A DNA stretch of 64,000 nucleotides from Thalassia testudinum (Eukaryota > Streptophyta > Magnoliopsida > Alismatales > Hydrocharitaceae): positions 75,608,001-75,672,000 of the forward strand of contig JAZHRO010000014.1 in NCBI GenBank assembly GCA_037157565.1, in the 5' to 3' direction. A program made the translations under genes and the position numbers. Below the pieces are notes generated by a model. It was not told where the DNA came from and ran no database searches. It saw nothing but the letters and a program-made list of their open reading frames with translations. This document shows positions 1-11,146 of the stretch, piece by piece. Within the stretch, counting starts at the first letter, position 1, and every line of letters starts with the position of its first letter.

Positions 1-1431
1 GGGACTAAGAGGTCAACCGGAAAGTAGAAGTCCTTAACATGAACAATTACATCCTCAACTACCCCTTTTGGGGTTTTTATAGATCGGTCAGCTAGTTAGC
101 AAATTCAAAATAGTGATAAAAGTAGTCGGGATCAAGTTAATTGAAGCACCTAAGTCCAGGAGTGTTCAGTCAAAGTCAAATCACCAATATTACACGAGAT
201 CAAAAGTGCTCCAAGGTCAGTCCTTTTTGGAGGTAGGTTACTCAAAATTACGAACTAGACTACTCAGATAGCACTACCTTCTTAGGTACTTGAGTTTTTG
301 ACTTACACTTGGGTATGCAAACATCCTTTACAAACTTTGCATAAGCTGGGATATGTTTGCTCGCTTTGAGGAGGGGTATATTGATTTGCACTTGTCTGAA
401 TATTTCTAACAACTCCTTGTTCTCAGTCACATTTTTCTTCTTTTTGACCTTATCCAACGCTTCAAGATATGGGATTTAGGTTTGAACTGGGTCAGGTTCC
501 TGATCCTTGGGTTCCTCCCACTCATCCTCAGAATCATTAATTATCTCGGGTAGTGTGGTCACAGAAGGGGTCATCCATTTAGAGTCCTGGGTTTGAGTGC
601 CACTTCTCAAGGTAACCGCATTGGCTGAGGCATTGGAACTAGGTTGGGTCCTTGAGAAGAAGAAGCAGCAAACCAAGGGGATGTCTGTGACGTTTGTAAA
701 ATCATATGGGCTTTCCCCTGATTTTGTTGGAACCCTTAAGGATTGTGGCCTCTGTTCATTACATTCCTCAAGTTCGATTGTAGCTTAGATGGAAGGGACC
801 CCTGTTGTTTATTATCCAACAGCTGGATCACTTGTCCCTTCACTAATGCCATTTCCTCCTGATGTTTCTAATTCATATTAGCCATCATCTTGATCAGAGT
901 GTCCATTTGGTTTTGCTGTGTAGGAGCTGCCCTATTCTGGTTATAGGGTGGTCTAGTAGGTGGACCTTGCTGATAGGAGGAAGGGATCGGCTTGCATTGG
1001 TTCTGGAATTGATTCGATTTTTGGTTTGACTAGGCAAAATTTGGGTGGTTGCTCCATCCAAGGTTGTAAGTGTTGGGGAAAGGATCGGGCTTACAACCCT
1101 TACAATCCTGGATGGCATGGGCATCTTTAAAGGTAGAAGGTGCCGAAGGGGAGGGGAAAGAATAATCAGGGTTTGAGGTAGCAAAGGTCCCTCCCTAGAA
1201 CATGGTCAGGGGTTGTTCCAGGTGCACTTTGTTCTTAGATTAAACCAGATCAACATTGTAGGCTCCCTTTGCTAGGGAGAAGGTTTGTAATGGGGCTTAG
1301 GATTGATTCAAAAGCTTATCAATTTTCTTGTCCACCAAGTCAACCCGATCCAGCTTCTTCACTATGATGTCCATGCCAACCATCATCGAATTAGTTTATA
1401 CTTTATAAATCCCACCATATAGTTGATTGGA
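1..1431 (-). pseudogene. E1 gag C-terminal part and start of protease (decayed)
   Basis: This is the 3' continuation, on the minus strand, of the gag interrupted by the solo LTR at 1432-3122. The frame resumes with a coiled stretch (DIIVKKLDRVDLVDKK) matching the same place in elements C and D. It continues through an Athila-type block (NTYNLGWSNHPNF, near 1025-1075) and the conserved HIPAYAKFVKDVC segment (near 310-365). Near 130-180 it reaches the retropepsin active site LLDLGASINLIP, where D of DLG is the catalytic aspartate. Several in-frame stops and at least one frameshift break it. The element leaves the window at position 1, so RT and integrase are not visible. Family assignment is firm; the exact frame path is not. 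Confidence 0.8.
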
Positions 1432-2105
1432 TGGTGAGCGTTACTATAGCAAGGAAAAATTTTTGGAGAACCCATTGTCGTAGTCGCAAAATATCGCTAC
1501 CAGATAAAATTTATACCAAAACTTGAAGTAACTCTCGGGTTGAACACAAGGAGGAGAACGTTTGGTTTGAAAATCCATGTTTTGAATTTATTTCTTTTTG
1601 GTGTTTTTGTCTTTTATGATTTGTTTGTATTTTTATAAGGCAAGGGATCAGATCGATAAAACTTTATCTAACTAATCTACTTGCAAAATAAGAGAGAGAG
1701 AGAGAAACAATCACATATATTTTCAATATAGAGTTTTCTACAGATAGAAAAGTGGAAAACTACACTAGAAAGCAAATAAAAAATAAAGAGATGAGAAGAG
1801 TCCCCCTTAACGGTCTCTTGGAGGACGACTCGCTCTAACGTTGCTTGGATGAAGGTGGCGAGAGGCTGTAGGAAAGAGAATGGCATCGGAGGATGGACGG
1901 TGCTGGTCGACATCGCGACAAGGATCTACTTCCTGAAGGTGGTGAAAGGACGGTCACGGGATGCTCAACGAAGGGGGTCGGAAGTGGGAAAAATATTTGT
2001 TTTTCTACTCCAAAGGAGCATCCCTGGCTTAGGACAAGCTTTCCTAGAGCCTTGGACGTGATAAGGGATAGAAAGGAAGAGATAATGATGGATGGAGAGG
2101 TGTAG

Positions 2106-2120
2106 GTCCTTTTATAGTGG
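2106..2120 (-). promoter_or_regulatory. TATA box of the solo family-A LTR
   Basis: The minus strand reads CCACTATAAAAGGAC. The same string occurs at the equivalent position of the other family-A LTRs (19849, 45938, 50136). It is followed in each by a CT-rich start of the transcribed region. Confidence 0.7.
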
Positions 2121-2460
2121 AGGAGAAGAGGCTTTGGTCGTCCATAGTCAATAACGACATCAAAGATGTCGCTAAAACTCCACCTCAAACGTCGCTGAAG
2201 GTCTGTAGCCAACGCACGCGCTCGCGCTCTCAAAGCTGCAGAGGCATGGTCGACGAACAATCATTGGATCTTCATCTTGTGGCTGAGGATAGCGTAGAGA
2301 TCGCACCTCTAATCGCGTTGGATGGCGCATGAGATCGCGTGTTCCTGCGTAGGCGTATCCGCGGCGATCTTTGCATCCATGTGGGGAATTCTGTGGTGTA
2401 CGATTAAGATCGCGCAAGGTTCTAATTAGCCGCACATGCCTGTGCGGTTGATTGGAAACG

Positions 2461-2535
2461 TCAGAGGATTCGAACCCGCGCCACAAGTTTGGGAGAGCTC
2501 TACGTGACCGCAGCGCTACACCCGCGAGAGTGTCG
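2461..2535 (-). other. tRNA-like / SINE-like module inside the LTR
   Basis: On the minus strand an A-box-like TAGCGCTGCGG is followed, 29 nt later, by a B-box GGGTTCGAATCC. This spacing fits an internal pol III promoter. The T-arm does not pair well and no full cloverleaf forms, so it is not a functional tRNA gene. A related block lies at a similar place in other family-A LTRs. Confidence 0.5.
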
Positions 2536-3122
2536 AGAAGAGAAACTTCTAAAGCACGGTGGAGGTAGCTTCTCAAGATCCAATGGCTGGGAATTGATGG
2601 AGTCGATGAAGAGGAGGTGTTGTGGTTGCAGTTGGTCGGTTTGGATGGTTTGGATGGCACCACGTGGTGCCATCTGGACCGTCCATCTTCTAATGCTTGT
2701 AGGTGGTGCCATAGACATTAGATCGGGTCAATTTTTATGTTGTTGGGCTGCGATCGTCGATCCAAATTCATCCGTGTGGTTGGATTTGTCGTTTGATGCT
2801 CTGAATTACATCACCTAGCCCCTTGGCTGTTGATCTTCCTCGGACTGCATAAGGTGCTACAGAACTCCGATCAAGACAATTTTGGAGGCGTTGGACTCTG
2901 ATTGTCGTTTTGATCAGATTCGTAGGGTCAGATCGTCAATCCGAGACCCCGAAATAAATCTCCTCTCCTGACCATAAAGCACAGGAATTAACCTAAACTT
3001 TATACAAACTATTCTAAATGCAGAATGATGATACTATGCGATATTTACACTATGGAATGCATATCTAAGCCTAGGAACATGCATAAATAGGCATTTTAAC
3101 CTAAACGGATGTGTATACATCA

Positions 3123-4018
3123 CTGGACCTATTGAATTGGGTCATGGAGGCGTTATTAAGCGAGTTCTCACTCATGGACTCAAAGAGTTCGAGTGCACTT
3201 TCCTCATCATTGTTCAAAAAATTGCCTCCACATGACGCATCAACGAAATTCCTAAGGTTGTTGTCCAAACCATGGCAGAAAATATGGCCCAATTTCGACT
3301 TCGGAACCTCATGGTATGGAAATTTCCTCAATAACTTGTTAAATTCTTCCCATGCCTCATGGAATTGCTTTCCACTTTGTAAGGTGAATGTAGTGATGGC
3401 TCTTCTAAGGGCATTAGTCTTTCCTATGGGGAAAATTTTCTTTAGGAATGCATGCCTTAATTCTTCCCAAGTGGAGATGGGTTTCTTTAAGATTCCAAGC
3501 CAATGAGAAGCTTTGTCTCTCATGGAGAACGGGAACATTTTAATTAAAATAATATCCAAACAGATATTCCTTGGCAATTTGATCTTGGTCCTCCAGGTGT
3601 TGGAAAGGGTCTTCATTTGAGCTCCCATGGAACTGGCTTTGAATCAAGCTAAGGACATTAGGTTTTAGTTCAAAATCATCTCGCCCTTCGGGGACCCTAA
3701 GATATAGATCAACACGGATGGCAAATGGATCGTAGAAATCACGGAGAGGCCTTGGTTGGCCCTCAGGGGGTTGTAGTGGGTTTGGTGGATTTGGTGGGGG
3801 TGGCCCTTAAGGTTCTGCAGTTGATGTATGGCCTGCATGATGGTTTGGATATGTTGTTGTTGGAGTTGGTGGTTGGTAGTGATTTGAGCCTGAATAATGA
3901 CCATAGCATCAGGTTGAGGTTGGTCCTCAATCTCCCCAACTCTTGGGTCGGCCATTTCCTCTGTCCTATCCTTTGAAGAATCAAGTCTCCTCCTAATCTC
4001 TTTCTCTAAAGCAACCAA
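3123..4018 (-). pseudogene. E1 gag N-terminal part (frameshifted)
   Basis: Two minus-strand frames, 4018-3665 and 3628-3123, together encode the front of a Ty3/gypsy gag. The first is Q-rich (QLQQQHIQTIMQAIHQLQ). The second has the retrotransposon gag core: MFPFSMRDKASHWLG, ISTWEELRHAFLKKIFP, TNALRRAITTFTLQSGK, HEAWEEFNKLLRKFP. A frameshift near 3630-3665 separates them. Gag would form the virus-like particle. The protein is clearly related to, but distinct from, the gag in C, D and E3, so E1 is a separate subfamily. It is cut at SMTQFNRS by the solo LTR. An apparent extension DVYTSV is LTR sequence, not gag. Confidence 0.82.
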
Positions 4019-5084
4019 TTCAGGATGAAGTGATCATCTTCTATGCATACACTAGAGAAGACCAAGGAAGGATGAGAAGGGAGACAGGTGAGAAAATAGT
4101 GGGTGCACCATCAAGCAAACAAATCTAAGAGCTATAGTGTAGACCTAGGTGACCTATGCTTCAGAAATAAACCCCGACCACAAAATGAATTTGGTGTTGT
4201 CCTTACTCCTGAAGGTGGTAAAGTTGGGCAGGGGAAGTAGGGGGAGCATGTCCCGAGGGTCGCTAATTATGTCAGACCCTTGCTTACATAAGTCATTGAC
4301 AATCAGACCTCCCAACTTAGCACCTTTTGAAGCAAGTAGATGTCACTAATTCGAAGTGTGTTTAGGAGAATACCGTGAAATGGACTGAATGAATCTTAGG
4401 GCCAATGTCTACTCAATTTTATTGTGGGCTAGGTTAGTGCTTGTGCTCAAGGTATATGATGAGGCATTGTTGGAGGTTGTGCCTCTTAATTAATCCAATT
4501 GAGTGTGTATGTGCACTTCAACAAAATAGGATTTTCAAGCAAGGTTTTCTAGATGTGGTGTCTCTTATTGATTCGTCCTTACTTTAGTGACTTTTAGGGT
4601 TGAAATTTCTTAATGTTTTCAGACAATGTTTAAGTGGGCACACAAGGTTTTGCATAAAATAAGTCATGATCAATTTCCTTTAAGATCAATGTGGCCCTAG
4701 AAATAAGCAACCCTATTGTATACACCCCTAAAGTTCATGCAATTCTAGTTGGTGAATCAATTTTAATTTTAATGAGTGGTGCGACCTAATACAAAATACG
4801 GGTGGTTTTGCAAACACCACTCAAAAGAATTTTCAAAAAATATTAGTGTAAAGAGTTTTTTTTTTCTCGGGTGGTGGGTTTGAGATGTGGATCAAGTAGA
4901 AATTCACTACGCCAATTTTTTTTTATTTATATATTTTAGATTTTTAAAGCAAACAATCAAACTATCCTAGGGTTCATGCACAAGCCAAAATGGAACATTT
5001 TTTTTAGATAAACGAAAGATGAGACTACACTAAGAAAAGTGATACTCACAAAAGGACTTCACTGCACTTTACTCCGACTCACAA
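4019..5084 (-). other. E1 untranslated leader
   Basis: No credible coding frame. The minus strand near 5050-5080 reads CGGAGTAAAGTGC, which also occurs in the leader of E4 (near 46825), marking this as the 5' internal region of a family-A element. No primer-binding site remains because the sequence between mid-LTR and this point is missing. Confidence 0.55.
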
Positions 5085-5296
5085 AAGGAATTGAATTGAC
5101 GCCGCTTCTTTGCAAGCCAAGCATGCTACCATTGAGGCAAGGGTGCAGTTGAGTCTCGAGGAGAGCATGGGTATTGAGGGCACGGACGAACCCCAGCTGT
5201 TGAATCTTGATCCAACGGCTGTGGTGCGAGATCGACGATGATGAGGGGGCACCTGTGGTTGCTCCTGGCCGGCGTTGGGCAACCAAGATGGCACCA
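5085..5296 (-). repeat. Downstream remnant of the E1 5' LTR (truncated)
   Basis: This is the part of E1's 5' LTR left of element B. Together with 15385-15854 it is the first ~680 bp of a family-A LTR. About 1 kb expected next (TATA box, transcribed part, LTR end, PBS) is absent, and the sequence passes straight into the leader. The 13-mer ACTCACAAAAGGA occurs twice here (5044-5056, 5077-5089). The minus strand holds a tRNA-like stretch: GCCTCAATGGTAGCATGC followed by CAATTCAATTCC. Confidence 0.6.
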
Positions 5297-7120
5297 TGTT
5301 AGTCGCTCTGAAACAAGTTTTAAAATCGTCGCGTTGTAGTACAGTTCGAATCAGTGCGAAAAACAGATAAAATTTATAACTCAAATATCAAAAATAAAGT
5401 CTGAGGTCAAACACAGGGAGCAAATAGGAATTCAATCACCAATCTCAATAAATAATGTAAATGAGTACAAGAAATAAGTCAACAAACTACTCAGAAATAA
5501 TAATCAATGTAAAGCATGAGTTTAACAATAAGTATGCATGGCAAAAAGAAATCTAAAAGAAAAAACAATGGTGCTTTAGATCACCAATTATTCAATTTAA
5601 GCATATATGCATTGAGTTCAAATAATACAACAGTGTCATCAACCATTCAAACTTAGGTACTCAAATATATCAACAGTATCAACTAGGGCACTATGCTTCT
5701 TCTTCAGCCTCCACTTCTTTCTCTTTCTTCATCTCCTCTTCTCTTCTTCGGTGGCCTCCTCTCTTTTTCTTCTTCTTGGCTTCTTTTCTCTTCTTCCTTC
5801 TCTTCTTCTGTCAAGGCCTTCTCCTTCAATTCTCCTTCCTTTCTCTTCTATCAAGCCTTCTTCCTTCTCCTCTCCTTTCTTCTTCATGCATAGAGGGAGG
5901 CAATCCCTCTTGAGACTAAGTGTCACAGAGAGCAAAACCACCTTACCTCGCACTCTCTTTCCTTTCTCTCTGGGTTTCCTCCTTTCCAGGCTTCCTAAGG
6001 CCAAGGTCCGGGTTATCGGGTAAATGGGTGAGCGCACCTAGAACCAGGCTCACTAGCAGTGGGTGGTGAGCGAGGAGTTCTTAGCTTAGGCGGGTAATCG
6101 GGTGAGCGCCAGACCTGCGAAGTATATGTCATGGGCGAGGCATGCGTGGGTAAGGAGGACCACACCCTCATGTTAGGAGGCGAAAAGGCATAGGCACAAA
6201 TTCAACTAATGCTGCTGCGCTTGGTTGCCCGCTTCCAAGGTGGGACTAAATGTCCCCCTCCTTCCATCGCGCAGTAGCAGGTTCCTTCGTCCAATTGCGA
6301 ATGAATGGGACGCAGTGTCCTATTGTCAACCTGGGAGTAAGTCACGTTGCCTAGGCGTGGAATTGGTGAAGAACACAGCCGGAGAAGCTTGAATGACGTT
6401 GGAGATGGAGGCGGCGATGGCGGTGGACGACGATGACCTGAAACATGAAATAGGGCCTCATGGCCACATTAGAATAGCTCGTAAGCTTCACCGAAGCACA
6501 GCGAATGTAGTGGTGGTGGTTCTGTGACGGATGATGGCCTGTTGTGGCCAGTCGAAGGCGGGTACAGTGTGTGAAGGTGGGTTTGGTCGTCAGGGTGTTT
6601 GGATGGGCAATAGGGTGGAATAGGATAGGGGTTTTGTAGGGTGTGAGCTGGCGGAGCTTGTGGACTAGTTGGAAAGGGGTTTGAGTGTGTGAAGCGAGCA
6701 GAAACCCTCGCTGGTGGTGTTGCCGGAGGTGGAGACGAAGGCGGTTTGCGATGGTGTCGAGGGTTTTTTTTGGGATTTTTGGGTAGGAAATTAAACTAGG
6801 GACCTAGGGGAACTAATATAACCCTAAACTAACTGACGAAAGAGGGAGAATGACATCGGTGTTGGTAGGTTAGCACCAGAGAAGAAAGAACTCCAGTAGA
6901 GGGGGACAGCAACGACGACGGAGAGAGGGTAACAGTGGCTGGTATTGCATGATGCGGAGGAAGGTGAGGAAAAGAATCTGTCGCTGGTATTGCAGTCAGA
7001 CGACGGGAGGAGTCGGAGGGAGTCACCAGAGCTCAAGGAGCTATTCAGCCAAAATAGGATGGAGGAAATTGGGAATTTTCCGATCGAAATCGAGTCTAGG
7101 GAATTCGGTCTGATTTGGGG

Positions 7121-7134
7121 GTTCTTTTATAGGC
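7121..7134 (-). promoter_or_regulatory. TATA box, B 3' LTR
   Basis: The minus strand reads GGCCTATAAAAGAAC. It lies about 83 bp downstream of the 28-nt palindrome, a spacing kept in C and D. Confidence 0.6.
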
Positions 7135-7214
7135 CTCTGGAGGGTATTTTGAGCTTGGGAAGCAAGCTTCCCAAGCTTGGAATGTTGTTGGAGTTGGAAG
7201 CTCTATGATACCCT

Positions 7215-7242
7215 AATCTCTCATGCGTTCGCATGAGAGATT
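7215..7242. promoter_or_regulatory. 28-nt perfect palindrome upstream of TATA (B 3' LTR)
   Basis: A 13-nt arm AATCTCTCATGCG, a 2-nt centre TT, then the exact complement of the arm. The same dyad is in the LTRs of B 5', C 5' and D. It could be a dimeric factor site or a cruciform. Confidence 0.7.
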
Positions 7243-8087
7243 GGGAAGGTTTTAGGGCTCATGGACATATTTAATGGAAAGAGAACTCCTCAAGGAATCT
7301 CCCTTCCAATTTTGGAAGGGATTGATTGATCAGAGAATGAGTTTTCTTCAATCAAAGGTCGCTGGAGTTGTAGGAGTAGGATTTCATGGCGGCAGGGACT
7401 TTTTTGTGAAGAAGACAACAAAGCTGAGGGGTCATTTGTAAGAAATTCAAAAGTTAGGGGAATGAGTGTGAGATAAAAGAATCAGACGGGACTAAATTGC
7501 AAACTAGGCCAAGATAGTATCAGATTGGACCCAAATTTTGGTACAAACCTAATTTGGACCTAAGGAATCCAATGGTGAAGTTAGATTTTGGTTTTGACCT
7601 AGTTTAATAGGGTAATTTATGCAAAAACGTAAATTAGGGCAAAAGTTTGCTTGTGGCTCTGTTTTAGGTCAAGACCGGTTCTGATGGTCAAATCAAGCAT
7701 ACCAAACTCTAGAGAATATTTTTCTATGAATTTTATAGGGTTTAGGTGAATTTTATCATGATAAAATCCTCAGTTAATTAAGCGGGTCTATTTTTAGAGT
7801 TTCAGATGTCATTTAATTCCTGAAATGCACGAAAACCCATTTCTGTCTATATTAACCCACTTGTTAGACTCTTAAGACCATTTGACCCTTAATTAACCCC
7901 TGAGAAAACCCGTGATTGTTCTGCATTTAAGATATGATGGTAAAATTATAGTTTTACCCCTATTTTACTGTATTTCCCTCAAAATGGATTTGCAATGAAT
8001 TACGTCTCTTTAGAGGTTATGTAGGAGATTTAATGCTTGATTATGACTAATTAAAACTAGATATGGTTGATAATGACATTATCATTA

Positions 8088-8110
8088 TACCCCCATGCCT
8101 AACTTTTGCT
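8088..8110 (-). other. 3' polypurine tract of element B
   Basis: The minus strand reads AAAAGTTAGGCATGGGGGTA directly before the LTR start. It would prime plus-strand DNA synthesis. C, D and E2 have the same motif at this place. Confidence 0.75.
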
Positions 8111-8522
8111 AGTCCCTTAGCAAAATCTAATGGAATTAACTTAAATTCTAGACCATAAGTTTAGATCTCTGATGTGTGCTTTTTCTTGTAGATTATGTCA
8201 GAATGTCAATAGTAGGCCTAGAGGTACTCAAGTACCAACCAAGATCCGGACCTGACCAGCTTTAGCCTCAGCCTGCCGCGAAGGTTTCTAAGGCCCACAG
8301 GAACTAACCTAAAATTTGTTGAACTTTACCGTTAAAGCACTCGTGCTTAAAACATGTTTAGTCCTGGTTCAGTTTGGAGTGTGTTTTTGTAAGAGAGAGA
8401 CAGAAGATTTTTTTATTTTTGGAGAGTTCTCTCTCTTTTCTTTCTTTATTTCTAGCTTTGGATTGGCTTTACAACATGGTCTGTATCGGATTCCAAGATC
8501 CCACCATCAATCCTTGTAGGGT

Positions 8523-8662
8523 CCCTGGCAATCGATGCTTCGAGATAACATCTCTCATGGCAACCCCCAGAACCCTGGCTTTCGACACTTTGAGATAGTG
8601 CTGCCCATGGCATTAAAATTCAAGCCCTGGCAATCGACATTTCGGGATAATCCCGTCCATGA
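8523..8662 (-). repeat. Three-copy 3' UTR repeat of element B
   Basis: Three units (8523-8561, 8573-8611, 8625-8662) share CCCTGGCAATCGA...ATGGCA on the plus strand. The third contains CGGGATAATCCCG, a perfect inverted repeat. The same three-unit array is in C and D. Confidence 0.7.
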
Positions 8663-9626
8663 CACCTGAATCCGTACAAGGTGCTTACATGCCCCTTGTA
8701 GGATATTTAGATATCCTAGGAGACAAGCATCGAGGAGATGGTATGTTATTGCGCATCTTCGAGGGGCGAGAACTCTTCCAAATCAACTTATTCTGATAGG
8801 TTGCTCCTAATCTAGGTAGCTTTTCATAACAGAGTTAACGCATTTGCGTAATTTTGATAATTAAGCACACTGAACCAGATTGTGTGTGGATTAGGGTGCT
8901 TAGGTTACTGAGTCCCGCAAACCAGAGGTCAGTTAGCGAGGCTGAATAATCCTTAAGCCTTAGACCTAATATTTAAGCTTCACATTTTCCTCAACCTCTT
9001 GAGAACTATCTAGATCTTAACAAGTACTTTAATTTTTAAACCTAAACACAAGTGTAAGAGGCCTAAGATCAACGTTTATACTAATCTCTTTTGTCTCTTA
9101 GCACTTTGTCTTTTATTTCTTTCTTTTTGGTTTGGTCTAGAACTAAGTAGATTCCTTAATCTTTAATGACTATCACTTTTTATTTCAAATTGTTGCTCCT
9201 TATTGACATTTATATCACCTCCCCTTTTCCTCAAGAATGATATGCATTTAATTCACTTGAAATTTCCTCCTTTCTCCTAATTTCTTTTTGTTCTTTTTCA
9301 TTTCTTATGTTTTTGGTTTTTTTTTGGGAATATGTATTTTTTTGTGAGAACCTTTCAGAACTTTGAATTTTTGTATGTTTACACTTTAACACCCCCCTAT
9401 GCCTAAGTTTTGCAATGTCCTCATTGTAAACGGAGGGTAAGTAGTAGTTAGGGTTTAGGGATTAGAGCAGGATTGTTGGGCGGGCGAACAGGTCGGGATG
9501 ACTATTGCGGACGATTTCAAGCTCTGATACGAGTACCAGAGGTGGGATCGACTATTCTAAAGTTAAACTTAGAGTGCAATAGATGTGAAGTACAGAAGGA
9601 TAATCAGAAGGATCTCGAGTTTTTGG
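8663..9626 (-). other. B 3' untranslated region with palindrome and second PPT-like motif
   Basis: Non-coding. At 8699-8718 lies TAGGATAT-TTAG-ATATCCTA, an inverted repeat with perfect 8-nt arms, also present in C. At 9389-9431 the minus strand reads GAGGACATTGCAAAACTTAG then GCATAGGGGGGTGT, a second polypurine-like motif resembling the terminal PPT. Confidence 0.6.
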
Positions 9627-9650
9627 ATTGACGGGTTGCCTTTCGTTAAG
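9627..9650 (-). other. Conserved post-ORF hairpin of element B
   Basis: The minus strand reads CTTAACGAAAGGCAACCCGT directly after the stop of the acidic ORF. The equivalent in C forms an ACGGG/CCCGT stem around AGGTAA. In B two stem bases have decayed. Confidence 0.5.
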
Positions 9651-9658
9651 TGCGAAAT

Positions 9659-10351
9659 TCAATACCTTCTGCTGAGCAGAATATGGTATGGAGGAGTGGT
9701 TAAATAAGACAAATTTTGTAAAACATGCACCTTGATCAATAGCCTGGTTGGTCCAACCAGGGGCTTGTTCAAGTCAATAGGTTGATGATGCAGCCCAAAC
9801 CCAATCAATCTGGTGGGTTGATAGATGTGAATCAGTAGATACGAAACCCACCATATGCTGTGAAGCTCGAAAGGATGTGGAAGTATGAAACTAGGGTTTG
9901 GCTGAGTCGAATAAGCCAGATCAGAGTAGGGATCCTCACATGAAAAAGAATCAATGGAGGATGTAAGATCTCTACAAGGGTGATCAGAGAAGGATGGGAC
10001 GTGATTTGTAATTTGATGGATGTCTGAAACCCGATTGGAATGTGGCGGAGAATCATCTGCAACTAACACATTAAGAGGAGAATTAGAGTAGAATTTAAGT
10101 CCAGTAGTGGGTCGAGGTTGAAAATGGGTTTGGGAAGGTTCTGCATGTGTAGAAGAGGTGTTTTCTTTTAAATCATTCACCTCAGCGTCAGAATCAAAAG
10201 ACAGGTCGTAGTTGCTGAGGTTGTAAATTGACTCGTAATCATCAGGAAACAATAGTTCTCCAAAATTAGAGTAAGATTCGAAATCATCGGAGAACTTGCG
10301 AGAATCATGTTCTGAATCTGATTCAGGATCAAAGGTTCCACCAAAAAGCAA
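9659..10351 (-). CDS. Unrecognised acidic ORF of element B (230 aa)
   Basis: I do not recognise this protein. It is the longest frame in element B. It starts MLFGGTFDPESDSEHD and its first half is very rich in D, E and S (for example FDSDAEVNDLKEN). A more hydrophobic stretch follows near residues 155-185 (SIWWVSYLLIHIYQP). No zinc knuckle, DLG protease, MDD or integrase motif is present. The frame probably extended further upstream: 10352-10936 reads as the same kind of acidic sequence with stops. It ends at the position where the pol ORF ends in C and D, just before the conserved hairpin, so it occupies the coding slot of the element. It may be a decayed accessory protein. Confidence 0.5.
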   Translation of the reverse strand: MLFGGTFDPESDSEHDSRKFSDDFESYSNFGELLFPDDYESIYNLSNYDLSFDSDAEVNDLKENTSSTHAEPSQTHFQPRPTTGLKFYSNSPLNVLVADDSPPHSNRVSDIHQITNHVPSFSDHPCRDLTSSIDSFSCEDPYSDLAYSTQPNPSFILPHPFELHSIWWVSYLLIHIYQPTRLIGFGLHHQPIDLNKPLVGPTRLLIKVHVLQNLSYLTTPPYHILLSRRY

Positions 10352-11146
10352 ATCAAAAGATGTAGAATCAGCAACCTAACTTGGGCCTAGTGGATTCTTA
10401 GATTCCGAGCTCAAAAAGGTGTCTCTATTCGGCATGGCTTGGGTTCTTAGCTTGTAGGGAAGACCCAATCAAATCCTAACCCTTCCAACTCCTCGATTTC
10501 TGTATCATAGATTGGCGTGACTTCCGAAAAATCAATCTATATCTCTGAGGAGGTTGGAGAGGGGTACTCATCAAATACGGGCCCTAAATCATAATCCAAA
10601 TTTGAAATTTGATTTGTTTCACACGAGGCCTCATAATCATCCCAAGAAGGCTCAGATCCAGGTTCTAGGTTAAGGTGTGAGTTGGATAACTAGAATCTAG
10701 GTTGGGCTCTATAGGGATGTCAAAATTGCTCTCGAGAGTCACCTTATCAGAATAAGGAGTGGAATTTACACCCTCGAGAGGTTCTGATTCAATCTCATTA
10801 TCGTAGGAGTTTGGGAAATCTAAGCTTGGCGAACCAGGGTTTTGTATCTCTAGGGCTGGCTCGAAATCGTGATCTCCTGCAATTGGATCCTCATCAAAAT
10901 CAGGAATGTTAATTGCTATGAAATTTGAATTCGAATTTATTTAGGCTGGGGTCCACAGTTATCATCATTGAACCTGGGGTTTGGGAAACTATGTTGATCA
11001 CTAGTTGCACTCCAAGATGTTTTGTTAGTTTCCAACAGGTATTTCTGATCAATTATTCTATATAACTTGTCCAGCAATTCTCCCTGTTTTTCTAAAAATT
11101 CATAGAATTTTTTTGGAAGTGAAGGGCTTGCCAACATTGCAGACAA
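10352..11146 (-). pseudogene. Upstream part of the element B acidic ORF (broken)
   Basis: The minus strand from 11146 opens with a 69-codon frame: KKFYEFLEKQGELLDKLYRI is a likely helix, followed by a N/D-rich tail. After its stop, acidic D/E/P-rich sequence (IPDFDEDPIAGDHDFEP) continues with stops towards 10352. The composition matches the 230-aa ORF, so the two were probably one protein of more than 450 residues. No known family is evident. Confidence 0.4.

Larger units (their letters stand above)
1432..3122 (-). mobile_element. Solo LTR, family A, inserted in E1 gag
   Basis: A 1,691-bp LTR on the minus strand begins TGATGTATACACATCC at 3122 and ends CGCTCACCA at 1432, matching the LTRs at 18783, 38785 and 49421. 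No internal region is attached on either side. The gag reading frame can be followed across it. The flanking 5-mers are TTGGA on the left and CTGGA on the right, a target duplication with one mismatch. The simplest reading is an insertion followed by LTR-LTR recombination that left a single LTR. It keeps a TATA box and a tRNA-like block. Confidence 0.82.
5297..8087 (-). repeat. 3' LTR of element B (2.79 kb)
   Basis: It begins on the minus strand at 8087 with TAATGATAATGTCA (TGATGATAATGTCA in the 5' copy) and ends GAGCGACTAACA at 5297. It contains a promoter palindrome (7215-7242), a TATA box (7121-7134), a conserved GTGGGAC stem (6238-6261) and a purine-rich sense tract (about 5690-5890). Relative to the 5' LTR it keeps about 54 bp near 7142-7200 that the other copy has lost. 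Confidence 0.88.

Noticed and set aside
2461..2535. A genuine tRNA gene
   Set aside because: A- and B-boxes are present but the T-stem and acceptor do not pair; it lies within an LTR and differs between copies.
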